Part shown: positions 1 through 10,992 of the stretch, piece by piece | Layout of the letters: the number at the start of each line of letters is the position of its first letter | Numbering within the stretch: the first letter of the stretch is position 1 | Assembly: GCA_947846985.1 (NCBI GenBank) | Contig: CANTUZ010000004.1 | Span: forward strand, 79,618,159-79,682,158 | DNA from: Fratercula arctica | Lineage: Eukaryota > Chordata > Aves > Charadriiformes > Alcidae | Reading direction: 5' to 3' | DNA length: 64,000 nt | The notes under the pieces: model-generated | Database searches by the model: none | Told to the model about the DNA's origin: nothing | Seen by the model: only the letters and a program-made list of their open reading frames with translations | Program-made: the position numbers and the translations under genes

Positions 1-2884
1 ATCAGTAACCCTCCTCATGACAAGTCCCATATTTGAGAGTTAACATTATTAAAGAAATAATACATCCTTTGAAGGTGTATTCCATGTTTCCTCTCCCAAT
101 AACAATCCTGGCAGCCCATCTCAGAGTGCTGTAAGGTGCGTTTTCTGAAGCCTTCCTCTACATCCCCTCAACGTCTTTATGATGCACAATATACATTTTT
201 AAAACAAGAGAATGAAGATGTTCATTATCAGATAATAAGTAACTTCTGCCTCTGCACAGAGGAGACCTTTCCTGTACATAACTTCTACAACCTTTCCAAC
301 TGAGTAAGTGATATAACTAAAGGGATTTCTTAAGTAGTTTCTAGAGCTACAATAACTGATGAACTGATGAAACTTTTAAGCTTATCATCAAATGATAACT
401 GAAGGTTGTTTTCATTAAGCACAATAATAAATTATTGCATTGGCTAGAAACTTAAGAATTATTTAAGACCTTTCAGGGTCAAAGGATTATATTTTCCATA
501 CTAGAACTTGGCCACATTTTTCTTTCTCTTTGAAGAGAACTTTTGCAAAATGTTTACGTACTTTCCCTAGTAGTGGCTTTTTTCTTCCAAAAAAGTAATT
601 CAGTCTGTTGAAATAATGTTTTCTTACTGTATAATTTACTCCTTTGCTTATCTAATCAATTTGTAGTAAATGCAATAGTCACTTAAAAAAGGCTAACATC
701 TGTATCAGTTACCTCCCCTGCCTTTTTTTTTAATCTTCCTTTCTAACTGACTTACCTTTTTCGTTTTAAAAACTGCTTTTTCTTCTCCGTTTCTATTTAA
801 TAAAGCACAATATAAAGCAAGAGAAACTGGTTCAGATCACAATCCTATCCGTCACAAATATGGGTTGCTTTAAACACGTATGAAGTCCTGTCCTACCAGT
901 TACTTGCATGATTGTCATGTAAAGTCTGCCATGTCCTTGTAAGACTAGTTGCATTTCTTTAACGCTAGGAGAAATGAGCATAGAGCACTATATCTGATAA
1001 CCAGCAGGCCCCTGCTACCAGGGATCAGTTATTACTGATCAAGACATTACCAGTTTTAAATGAACAAAAATCACGACCTTTGCTCAAGATCAGTCACTAG
1101 GCAACAAAGACTACACTGAATGTAGAAGCGATGTTGTTTTCCCTTTTAAAGATTTAGAAAGATTAGAATTAGGTTGCACGTAGAAGTTGCACGTAAAAGA
1201 AAAGCATTAAATGCAAGCCTTACCTATTAAATGCAGGGGCCTTACTTATGTATTCTATACTAATTGCCATAAAGAATGAGAGGGGATTTTTTAGTAATCC
1301 ATTGCCCTGTGCATTTGGTTAGATTTATTTGCAGATGATTTTGCAGTACAGGGGCATATTGAACTAGAAAAAGCAAACTAAATTCCAAGTACAACCTTAC
1401 CAGCTAGTACAAGAAGATGTCCAAGGGGTTACAGCGTATGTCAAAATCCTAAATGTGCCAACAAACCCCTAATAAGCTCTGCAAAGCATGAACAAACAAC
1501 GATTTGGCAGTTTTACCATTTGTCTAGGAGGCACGGTTTCACTAGAAAGTCAAGAGTTACATTTATGATACCCAAACCATTCATCTGCCCAAATTTCAAA
1601 CCACACTTCCCAGCCAAGGAGTTGTTAATATTGTTTAGAGAAAGAAAGAAAGGCAGCATAAATACATATAGAGAGAATATTTTCAGTTTGGCTTTTTTTT
1701 TTTTTTCATATGAGTTTATTATGATAACAATTGAATCATTAAAAATTAAGTACAGAATTTCAGTCTAAATTTCTTAAGGAAACTTAAAAGAAATTGCAAG
1801 TACAGTTTGTAGTGGAAGATATTAACTAACTGTAACTGCACATACTTATCTGAGTTTTGTCTCTAGAAAATGCAATTTCTTGTTTGAAATTAAGCATTTC
1901 AAGGATCAGTTTTTTCAGATCCTTTTCAGATACCTACACATGGACTCTTAGACTAAGAATAAAGTAATAAATTATCTGAAAGTGGAAATGACCACATGCA
2001 GTATTCCCAGCACTGCAGAGAGGCTGCTGAGAAGTTTCTTGGGAACACTAACTTTCAAACCTCTGAAACTAACCTTAGCAAGAACAAAATGATGGCCCGA
2101 ACATGTACAGTCTCAACGCATAGGAAGCCACCTTCTGACCTCTTACCTCAAAGCTTTCTGATCAAAATACATAAAAAGCTCCTTTCCCAATGTCTCCACG
2201 CCCCTGTAGACATGTCCAACAAGGGAATCGTGACCAGAGGTTCCATCTGCACTTGTGTCAGTCTGAAAATGATACACACACACAAAGATTAAAACAGAAT
2301 TTACCCTACTTTGATTCTAGCATCAATACACAATCAGCAAGTAGCTGTATGAGCTAATTTTCCAACTTGGACAACATTAAACCTTTTCTCCTTAAGCAGC
2401 TCTATCAAAACCAATGAGACTATTAACCCAGGAAGCAGACAGTCACTATTGCTAATGCTATCATAACTTTTCTCATTCTTTTCCAAATTGAAACAACACA
2501 TCTTTTTTATAAGGGTATTTTATGCCTTTTCCTTCAAGTCATGAATTCACAATAAGAGTTTCAGGCTGATGTAAACTAAAGAGGTATAGTTTGAATATTA
2601 AATACTCATCAGAGTGTCAATTCTGCCATTTGCAGACCTACATCCTTCTCCAAATGCCTCTTGCTGGAGTTTCTATTCAAGCTAATAACACGCTTTCAGT
2701 GCTGCACATAGGGCATCGTGCATTACAGAAAAGCCTCCACTGAGCCCCCAGAGCTATTTCTCTCTTCCTACTAATTGAAAGTCTAACCTCAGAAGATGTT
2801 GAACAGCAGGTGAGACGCTACGAGAAGACAAGAGAAAGATAATTGTGAGCTTGAAGCAATAATCTTTTCTTGCTTAGCCCAAAA
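1..2884. other. AT-rich unique sequence, no gene seen
   Basis: No long reading frame, recognisable repeat or RNA gene was found. There are short A/T runs and a small (CA)n at about 2275-2284. Two open stretches of 80-100 codons (1520-1768 and 1996-2292, + strand) have no protein-like features and are within chance expectation. It could be the intron or flank of a gene read leftwards from the CpG island at 5.0-5.6 kb, but no exon here could be supported. Confidence 0.6.
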
Positions 2885-3010
2885 AACTCCACTGAAATTA
2901 TAAGGGACTGCTACAGGTTATCTGGTCCAAACACCTGCCTCGGGTCAGGCAGCCCAGGACCTTGTCCAGTCAACTTCAGGGTAGCTCTGAAGGTCCCCAG
3001 AACCTGCTAG
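2885..3010 (-). mobile_element. CR1: Decayed CR1 LINE 3' end
   Basis: Read on the minus strand, the segment follows the CR1 3' untranslated pattern: a step like 'ggtcctgggctgcctgac', then 'ttggaccagataacct', then 'agcagtcccttata'. These match the 'ttggactagatgacct...aggtcccttcca' end of the better-preserved copies elsewhere in the window. The usual octamer tail is gone. Many substitutions and the loss of the tail point to an old insertion. The 5' limit is approximate. Confidence 0.6.
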
Positions 3011-4561
3011 CGGCACGTTCACTGTCACCAGAGCCCTAACTGCAAGGCAGTACCAGTGCTTCCATCACAAAACTCAATTGCAAAGCAAATACGACTCAAT
3101 TGCCAAGCAAACATGCATTAAAGTGACTCTGGCAAATCAGCAAGGCTTCAGCTAGTTAGTGAAATTTCAGAGCTACTCTTTATACAATCTTCCACTGTAT
3201 TATTACCTTGAAATGATATACATTTAGAGGGGTTTTATGGTTATTATTCTGTCAAGTAGAAAAATAAAAATTTTTTTTGCATAACATCAACACGATTTAC
3301 CTTGCCTTTCATGTAAACAGTTCATCCCTTCCAATAAAAGTATTAAAGTAAGTTGGTGGACAACAAGGTTTATTTAAAGCCACTCCGGTTTGTTTAAACT
3401 AAATCAGAGTAAGAAGTGAAGAGGTGGAAAACTAAGTTGTTTTTTTCAAAATATTTTAAGTTAAATTCATACCACTTTGGCATCAGGTGAGCCCTTACAG
3501 TCATCATAGTATGAAATCTCTTACATGGTGTAGTCTTCAGCAAGGCTTTGGCCGTGATTAACAGCCACCGTGAGATCTAAAAAGCCCAAGACCCTTATGA
3601 CGGTCACTTGTCAATGAACAGAGTCTGCCCTGAGGTGACTTTTACCACACAAAGTTATGAACATCAATATATTTGGGGGAATTAAATCTCTTTTGAAACG
3701 ATAGAAGCATAAGTCCTTACTTCAAAAAGCTCAGTCCTGAAAGACACAAACCGATAAAGACTGATCTTTTGGCTGCATAATCTTAGACAGACATACCTTG
3801 AACCGCATTCTTCCTTAAATCGTTCTTTAATGGAAGTGCTATCTTATTGAGCCTTAATCACAAACGCTCCTACATTGCCTTTTATACGCTGAAGGTGGGG
3901 AAAAAATCATCAACTTTCTGTCTGGAGGCATCCCAAATACTTACTTGGGACACAACGCACAACTTCTCGCAGCTGAGCAAAACCAGCCATGAAAAAAAAT
4001 AGCCCAGCCACCTCTATACCCAAAACCGCACCTTCACAGCTCATCAGCCAGGGCTGCTTACTGACACCCAGCTTCTCCTTCTACCAGAAGGTCTCACAAA
4101 CCCCAGCAGAGTTTTATACTGGTGAATTATTTCATGCTGCCAACAGAAAGGATAAAAACTAGTAGAAAAATTACATACTGTGCACACTGAGAGCAGATGC
4201 CACATTCTTTATTTATTTAAGTAGTTGGCCTAATTACAATGATTTTTTTTAAAAAAAGTTATAGAAATAAAAGCTTAAAAGCTCCTTTTCTGCAGGCCAA
4301 TGTGTACCTTTGTCTCATGTTTCATTCACACTTGTCAAGACTTATGAGATAATAAAAAAATTAAAATTAGGAACTGCTACTATAATATCCCTTGCATTGT
4401 CGGTTTCCTGAAGCTAACTTACATTTTAACATTTACACTAAGTGAACAAGGGTGATTCTAAAAGCTTTCCCTCGTCATTTCCAAAACCCACTATGTTTCC
4501 ACAGCTTCAGCACCTCTTTGCACACCCGACCCGCTAATGCTTATTTATTATGTGAATTATA
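3011..4561. other. AT-rich sequence left of the rearranged CR1
   Basis: No confident gene. A good minus-strand splice-donor motif (CAAG|GTATGTC) lies at about 3793-3799, but the sequence upstream of it has no convincing acceptor, so no exon is called. The rest is unique AT-rich sequence with short A/T runs. Confidence 0.5.
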
Positions 4562-4867
4562 GGAAAGCTGGGGAGGGACTCTGGATCAGGGAGGGGAGTG
4601 ACAGGACGATGGGGGATGGTTTTAAGCTGAAAGAGGGGAGATTTAGGTTAGATATCAGGAAGAAATTCTTTGCTGTGAGTGGGTGAGCCCTCGGCCCAGG
4701 TTGCCCAGAGAAGCTGTGGCTGCCCCATCCCTGGAGGGGTTCAAGGCCAGGTTGGACGGGGCTTGGAGCAACCTGGGCTGGTGGGAGGTGTCCCTGCCCA
4801 GGGCAGGGGGTGGCACTGGGTAGTCTCTAAGGTCCCTTCCAACTCTAGCCATTCTATGATTTCGTAA
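4562..4867 (+). mobile_element. CR1: CR1 LINE, 3' half, sense on + strand
   Basis: This is a clear CR1 3' end. It begins at 'ggaaagctggggagggact', continues through the end of the ORF2 coding region ('gcccaggttgcccagagaag', 'tgtccctgcccagggcag') and ends in 'ggtcccttccaactctagcc' plus the tail 'attctatgatttcgtaa'. It is very close to the copies at 24.8 kb and 34.5 kb. Its start coincides, in element coordinates, with the end of the oppositely oriented piece that follows. The two are therefore best read as one rearranged insertion. Confidence 0.95.
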
Positions 4868-5011
4868 TTCCTGGAGCCCCTTTAGTGACTGGATGGGGCT
4901 TGAAGGTCTCCCCAGAGCCTTCTCTTCTCCAGGCTGAACAACCCCAACTCCATCAGCCTGTCCTCACAGCAGAGGGGCTCCAGCCCTCAGATCACCTTCG
5001 CGGCCTCCTCT
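4868..5011 (-). mobile_element. CR1: CR1 LINE, upstream half, inverted relative to 4562-4867
   Basis: Read on the minus strand this is the CR1 segment just upstream of the 3' half: 'gaggacaggctgatggag', 'ttcagcctggagaagagaag', 'ggggagaccttcaagcccc', ending '...ggggctccaggaa'. In the intact-order copies at 24.8 kb and 34.5 kb this motif runs directly into the sequence at which the neighbouring + strand piece starts. The element therefore continues in consensus order but flips strand at 4867/4868. Its right end touches the CpG island. Confidence 0.9.
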
Positions 5012-5249
5012 AGCCCCGCTCCCACAGGCCCATACCTTTTCCCCGCCGGCCACCCCAACCCTCCTGCCCTGCGCTGGAGCCCGCCCGCCCGCCCCGCGTC
5101 CCCGCACCTCACCGGGCTCCTCACAGCCCCAGTCCCCTCCTCTCCCCCAAAGCCAGCGCCGCTCACCACCCCCCCAGACCCAGGCGCTCAAGCCCCCCGG
5201 CGCTGCCCCTGAGGAGAGGCGGGCGCCCCTCCTTCTTCTGGCCCCTCAC

Positions 5250-5444
5250 CGCGCTGCCGGCTCCGGCGCTGCCCCGCGCCCTCCGCACCGCCTGGCCCCG
5301 CCGCACTCGGGCCCGCAGCCTCTCTCCATACAGCGCGCAAGCCCGAGCCCTCCACCATGGCCGCCCCGCCTCCGCCCTTCCCAAACTGCCACCGGCTGAG
5401 GGGCGGTGCTGCCGCCCCGCCGCCGCCTGGCCGTTACCCGCCAT
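5250..5444 (-). other. Candidate first coding exon inside CpG island (leftward)
   Basis: On the minus strand an ATG at 5444 (context CAGCTATGG) opens 65 codons beginning MAGNGQAAAGRQ, up to a good splice donor (GCG|GTGAGG) after 5250, ending in phase 0. The composition (Ala/Gly/Arg-rich) is what any frame of a CpG island gives, so the protein sequence is no evidence in itself. The same bases are open on the other strand. No matching second exon was identified to the left. It is offered only as the best leftward start in the island. Confidence 0.2.
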
Positions 5445-5446
5445 AG
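5357..5446 (+). other. Short ORF with optimal start context in CpG island
   Basis: An ATG at 5357 sits in a near-perfect vertebrate start context (CTCCACCATGGCC). It opens 29 codons, MAAPPPPFPNCHRL then Gly/Ala/Pro-rich, and stops at TAG 5444-5446. If transcription runs rightwards from further left in the island, this could be an upstream ORF or a first coding exon spliced before the stop. The proline/alanine content may simply reflect GC-rich sequence. Confidence 0.2.
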
Positions 5447-5625
5447 CTGCCGGGGGGCGGCCGCGGGCCCTGACGGCGTTCAGCCCCGGGCTGACAGAGA
5501 GAAGGCTCCGCGGGCAGGCGCAGACCGGTTGCGGGGCTCCTGAAGGGAGCCCGGGGTGACGGCGCTGAGGGGACCCGGGGGAGCCCGAAATGGCGGCCGG
5601 GCCTCCCCTGTACCTTCCAGCCGGT

Positions 5626-6315
5626 GTTTAGTCTTAGACTGCCTTTTGCACGGACCTGAGCGTTAATCAGAAAGCTTTATTTTGTGAGACCTTTCAGGAG
5701 AAAACACGGTATATCCTATTTATTTTGTTCTTAAGTGTGAACTTCTCATTTCCTCAAACGGTCAAGCTTCCTGGAATTGTGTACAACGCCCTTGCAAGTA
5801 CATCTTCTAAGACTTACTCGGTGCACAATTGGAAGTTAATCTCAGCCTTAAAAAAGTCAACATTTAATAGGTTTTTGCAGTGAGTCCAAGTTTACACAAG
5901 GAAAATGTGCCTTTCTCTGCTCTATTTGAAGTAAAAACGGGCGTGATAAGCTCCAGGAGATTTAAGAAAACTGAGGGAAATTTAAGAAAATTGAGGAACT
6001 TGCCTTTGAAGGCAGAACGTTAGACACCATTTCCTAATGTCCACCTGGTGAGGCACACTCACACTGGTCAAAATCTCTTAATTAACGTTTTTCCTAACAG
6101 AAACAGTCCACATCCAGTCTTTTATCTGGGTTCAAACAAAATGTGTCTTATTCCTAAAAGAATTATTTTTATTTTTTTTTTTCCCCTGAAAGGAATTGAC
6201 TAAATCAGGTTCCAGTAATTACGTTTGCTGAAATACAAATGTGAATTGAGGTGTGCTACTAAAGTTAGGGTATGCTACTCTTTGTTGCAATTATATTCTT
6301 TTTTCTTCTTCACAG
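5626..6315. other. Sequence between CpG island and candidate exon
   Basis: The sequence is AT-rich and ends in a long pyrimidine stretch (about 6290-6313) that forms the polypyrimidine tract of the acceptor at 6315. There is no repeat and no reading frame of note. If the island drives a rightward gene, this is probably its first intron. Confidence 0.45.
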
Positions 6316-6420
6316 TGATGTTGTTGCCATGGTCATTCTAAACTAAAAGAATGAGGCAGTCGTTAGCCAGAGAATGAAGCTCACTAGTCAGAGAGCAGAA
6401 ATCACCAGCTTTCCAAAACG
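6316..6420 (+). other. Candidate exon 2 of a rightward gene
   Basis: The left border is a strong acceptor (long pyrimidine tract then 'ttcttcttcacag'). The right border is a strong donor (ACG|GTATGTG). The segment lies about 0.7 kb right of the CpG island, where a second exon is expected. An ATG at 6374 with A at -3 opens MKLTSQRAEITSFPK and leaves the exon in phase 2. Upstream ATGs in the same segment (6318, 6329, 6350) all run into stops, so it could equally be a 5'-untranslated exon. The peptide is not recognised. No transcript evidence is available from sequence alone. Confidence 0.4.
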
Positions 6421-6466
6421 GTATGTGAAACTCAAACTGTTTTTTCTGCTGCCCCCGAGTCCCACC

Positions 6467-6684
6467 TTACTGTTCTTCCAGCACAGTTAGAAATTGATAC
6501 ATAACTCGAGTGTCTATATTATCATATGCAAGCACCTTAAAAGTACAGACAATAACAATTCCTGTTTCTTGGCTATCAAATATAATGTTTTTGTTGATAA
6601 GGGATTTTATAACTGGATATTTCTCAGTAGATAGTTTGTGCAGTGTGTTAACAGCAGATCGGGTTTTCAATTCCACCTCTAATT
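6467..6684 (-). other. Weak candidate terminal exon
   Basis: A minus-strand open frame ends at a TAA at 6467-6469. It has an acceptor-like 'gcacctgcag' at its 5' border (6685-6694) and encodes about 72 residues with a protein-like mix (for example NTLHKLSTEKYPVIKSL, ending FLTVLEEQ). The polypyrimidine tract is poor and the family is not recognised. It lies only 47 bp from the + strand candidate exon, so both are unlikely to be real. It could be an old retrocopy or chance. Confidence 0.12.
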
Positions 6685-9600
6685 CTGCAGGTGCATCAGC
6701 ACCAGCAATGCTAACCATTTATTAAGGTTCTCTACTCCTTTTTCCACTCATGTAAACACTGAATTTTAACTAGAGTTTCTGCAGTAACTCACCTTTTGTG
6801 TGCGCTTTTATTCCACTAAAAGTTGATTCCAGGTACGTACAAATTGTCGTTGGTGAGCTTGATATTAAAGTGCTTGGTGGTAGCTGGGAAATTCCCAAAC
6901 ATTTGGGAGTTTCTTTGCTTTAAGAAAAGTGTTTTAAGAATACATTTGCAACAAAGGAAAGAGGGGTGGTAGCGCTGTAAGAGATACCAGTCTGCCAGTT
7001 TTATAATTTGAAACAAATGCCCAATGCTGAACTCTAAATCAGGATGGGTTTTAGGTGAAAGTACCTAAATGACAGCAGATGAATGAAGTTGTTGGGCAAA
7101 ATTATTGCCGATACAGTTTTTTAATGACGTAGTAGTGCAGTCAGGACAGAAATATATAACTGTTTGTGTTTACAGCATCCCAAGTAGAATAATCTTAGCT
7201 GCTTCTGTAACAGTAATTCCTTGAGTGAGGAAATCTCAGTTGCTGCCATTCAGTTTCAACACTGCAGTTCCCAGGCTAAAAGGGAACATATTTTGTAAGA
7301 TGCAAGTTTTAAAAGGAGGCTGATGCATTGCTTGCAAAATAAAAGCTTTCATTACATTTATTTCAGGGTTCTTTATTAGAATATAAAATTTCTTGGCAGG
7401 TAATTCCATCAATAGTTGTTCACATCTTATTTTGACTTTGAAAAATCCAGTGTCCACAGGAAATAATCTCTCCCACAGGTAATTAAGTGTGCTAATTTTG
7501 AGACCAAACAAGCAAATAAATCTCACTCGAGTATAAGTTTAACATTTGACTATTTTTTTACTTCCTGTCTGCTGTTACATCAACAAAATCATAGCGTTCT
7601 GCTGTACTGTGATAATTGATATAGCAAATAATGGCAAGTCACCTGCAGTGAAAGGTAAAATCTATTTTTAAAACAGAAATTGAGTAAATTACATATGCTC
7701 ATAAATTTGTCCCCTGTTATTGTAGCTGTGTGCACAGCTGCCTCTGTTATTTTTCCCAGGGGTGTTCTCAGGCACCATTTCTTGATTTGTTTGTGTGTTT
7801 GCAATATTTACATTCAGACAATAGCCTACAATAGAACAGTGTGCTCAGAACTGGGTACTCATATTTTTGCTGACATAGCTGGTATAATATTGCAGTTGTG
7901 ATCTCTTCAGAAAAAAAAAAAAAAGTACACTTCTGTCAAAAGTTTCAGGTTTCCCAGAATTATGAAAAGCATACAATCCTTTTCTTTATTCCATTTTCCA
8001 GAATTTGTATATACAGAAGCCCCAGTTCCCTGCCTTGTTGTACCAGTTCACGTTGCAGGACATTTGGCATAAAATTGATGTGGTTAATTTGCAAGAGTAG
8101 AACTACCAACATCCAGTTGCTCAAACTCCTTGTTTTATGCACATTTTCTCCCTTGGATTAATATGCCAGTCTTAGAACACTGGTGCACAATTTAAATACT
8201 TAAGTTAAATTTGCAATTATCAAGGCTTTGAAAAACAATGCTGGCAAAGAATATTATCATATGGCAAATAAAGACTGATTTAAATGAAGTATCATTTGAT
8301 ACCAAATAGTTATATTTCTATGAAGGAAGCACGAGAGAACAGAAATATGCAGAATACAAGCACACCCTGTTCTTCTAAACCAACAATAGTCTGAAGAACA
8401 ACGTCAACACTGAGATTCTTGCTGAGGCATAGTATTTTTTCTTCTGGCTGGTTGAAGTATACAGTGGACTACAAAGACATTCCCTTTATGGTGACAAAAT
8501 CTTGGTGACAAAATCAGCAATGGAGGACTGATCTGTTTCAGGGTTGCCTAGAGAGTTAGTGTGAACAGTTAAGCACACTCAGAATTGCTCATTATGTAAT
8601 CCTATTGAAATCCTTCCTAAACCTTGTAAAAACATTCCCAAATCCTTCTAAATTAGGTCTGTTAAGGCAATTAATCCAAATAGTTGCGCGGTTGAGGGAA
8701 TGTGTTCTGGTTATGAATTCCTGATCTGCCAGTGGATTTGGAAGGTCATGCATAGTTGATATGGATGCATAGTTAAATTATTTCTTGTCAGTTATCTCAA
8801 AATAAATAATGCCTTGAAAGCTGGGATCCTTTTATATGTTCTTACTATAGTTCTTATTTTCAATTTCAGAAAACATACTATAGTAACTTTCTTTTTTACA
8901 GCTGCAGTTATTGTAAAGATACAGACCAAAGAGGTTCTTTGGAAATTGCAGTAAAGTATCAATATAAAATTACAAACTAAGCTGTGAATAACAGTTTTAG
9001 TGTGGGAGTTTCTTTCATTTATTTCATTGTTGCAGCCACAATAAAATGCTGCAACTTACATTCTGTTCTCGCTGGAGTATGTGTTGAAAATACTTCTAAT
9101 TAATGTGTTAATGGATTGGAAGTAAAAGGGAGAGTTGAAACTTTATAATACCATTGTAATTTATACCAATTGAAAGCTGGTCACAGATAAGCGTATTCCT
9201 AGGGTTCCAACTCATACTAAACAGGAAAGTTGATCTGTTATTTATAAGTTTAATACATTATAGTTTAAGTTGCCAAAGCAGGAGATGGGTTAGACACAGA
9301 GAGGATGCAAAAAATCCCAAACCCCTTCGTTACGTATGTAATTATATTTTTTTAAAAAAACAACTAATATTTCAATATTGTCGCAATATTACCAGGATTT
9401 CCCTGAGCAGTTATTAATAGTATGACAGATTCACCTGTCAATGACTGTTTGGCTGTAAGCAAGTCACCACTCTTTCAGTAAAAATCATTCCTTATATCTG
9501 TATCAATTCTTTATTTCCCTAGAGATGAAAAAAAAAAAAAAAACTTTCAAAATCTTGTCTAGTTTGATGTGTTAGTTTTCAGCAGAGTAATTTTGCCATT

Positions 9601-10797
9601 TTCAATGAGGAATTAGATGTGAATTGCTTTCAAATGCTGAAAATCATACTTTTCCTAAGAGACCTTTGTACTGTATTAATCTTCTTGGCCTTTGCTGGGT
9701 AAAAAAAAATAAAGAAAAACCAGAACTAATCTATCTTAAACCTGAATTTTTCTGCTGTTCAAACCAAAGGGTTAAATCCACAAGAGGGAAGCAGACTTAA
9801 AAGGAGAGAGGCAAGCTATTCACACTCCCTAAAGTTCAGTAATAATTGAGGTCTATCGACTAGACTATATTTGTAAGGTAATGGAAACTCTGAACTCCCT
9901 GTCTAATCAATGGCAAAAGGTAGGCAACTCACCAGACAGTGATTTAGAGCAGAGACCTCATTAGATCTTTCTCTCTATCAGCCACAGAGGGAACAATGCC
10001 AGTTCCTGCTGTTGGATACCCTGCTGCGTAACTTCAAGCAGTCACCTATTTTCCTTATGGAGTGTAAGGGGAGGGTTGTGTCTTAGAGCGTGATTCCCTT
10101 GTATGCTGAGCTGGGGGCTGAATGGAAGTGTCTTGGAGTTGCCTAGATGCTTCTCTGCACTCCGGATTCATAGTGGTGAACCCCCCCCTTTTGGTAGATA
10201 GCCAAACAAAGCCATTTTTTTTTTTCAAAAAAGAGAATGTGGCAGCTTCTTTAAGCCGCTATGGCAATCCGTTGATACCCAGATAATCAGTGGTGCATCC
10301 TTCCCCTGGGAAGCGGGAGCAATTGATCCTAGAGTTCCTAACTCCTGCGAAAGTGTGCAGGAGACTCAAACAGACAGTGTTCTGAGCTGAGGCTAACTCC
10401 GTCTTTCCTATCAGAGTGCTTTTGCTTTGCATAACTTACTTTGTTTTTAACTAGAGCAATGACTGGAACCAAGGTCGTTTAGATTAGCCTGGAATTATCA
10501 AATCTAATTTTCAGCATCTGACTGCTGAACCTCAGATTCTGCATTTTGTAATATACCTGTCTCTGGAAGGATATTCTCATCTCAGACTCTGATCTTGCCG
10601 TTAATTGTAACAGGAGCTTTTGAGAGTATGAATTTAATTTTGGCGTGTTGGGAGTGAATCTTCATCTTAATGGTGTCATTATTAAGTTATTATTAGGTAT
10701 TCAGCATCCGTCTACGCTCACTCTTTTTTTTTTTTTTTCGTTTTATTGAAGGGAAACATTTTATGACTAAAGAGATTCCTCTTCTTTTCTCCATCAG
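6685..10797. other. AT-rich intron-like sequence
   Basis: No transposon copy could be recognised. There are simple A/T runs (7909-7923, 9526-9543) and a T run at 10724-10738 shortly before the acceptor-like site at 10797. Open frames here (7236-7526 minus, 7898-8161 plus) are within chance length. Confidence 0.5.
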
Positions 10798-10992
10798 AGT
10801 ACCTAATAACCCAGTGATAATGGCAGTTCCTTTGGTGGCAGGAGACAACAGTCCATATGCTGCTCCGAATCAGGCTGAGTGCTTTGAACCTAGTTATATT
10901 ATTTCTTGTGTGACTGTTTTAAGCCAGCAGGAGAGGGAGTTGCGGAGATCACTACAGTGTTCTCACCGTGTTTCTGTTCAAGAGTTGACCTG
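10798..10992 (+). other. Candidate coding exon, phase-compatible with 6316-6420
   Basis: The left border is a good acceptor (cttcttttctccatcag). The right border is a donor (CCTG|GTAAAC). The segment is 195 nt and starts and ends in phase 2. Its first base completes the codon left open by the exon at 6316-6420, and the joined frame stays open through all of it (VPNNPVIMAVPLVAG then further residues up to SVQEL). The peptide has no motif I recognise. Phase agreement happens one time in three by chance, and both sites could be cryptic. Another frame at 10892-11079 is also open, which weakens the case. Confidence 0.25.

Larger units (their letters stand above)
5012..5625. promoter_or_regulatory. 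CpG island, probable promoter
   Basis: About 0.6 kb of very GC-rich sequence contains dozens of CpG dinucleotides, while the rest of the 64 kb is AT-rich and CpG-poor. It has several GC-box-like motifs (about 5367-5380 and 5400-5430) and YY1-like ATGGCGGC motifs near 5442 on the minus strand and 5590 on the + strand. There is no TATA box. In birds and mammals this composition marks broad, often bidirectional promoters. The direction of transcription is not fixed by the sequence. Splice-like signals on the right (6316-6420, + strand) favour at least a rightward transcript. Confidence 0.85.

Noticed and set aside
4562..5011. Twin-priming origin of the inverted CR1 halves
   Set aside because: Twin priming places the inverted 5' part ahead of the sense 3' part; here the sense 3' part comes first, so later inversion or two insertions fit better.
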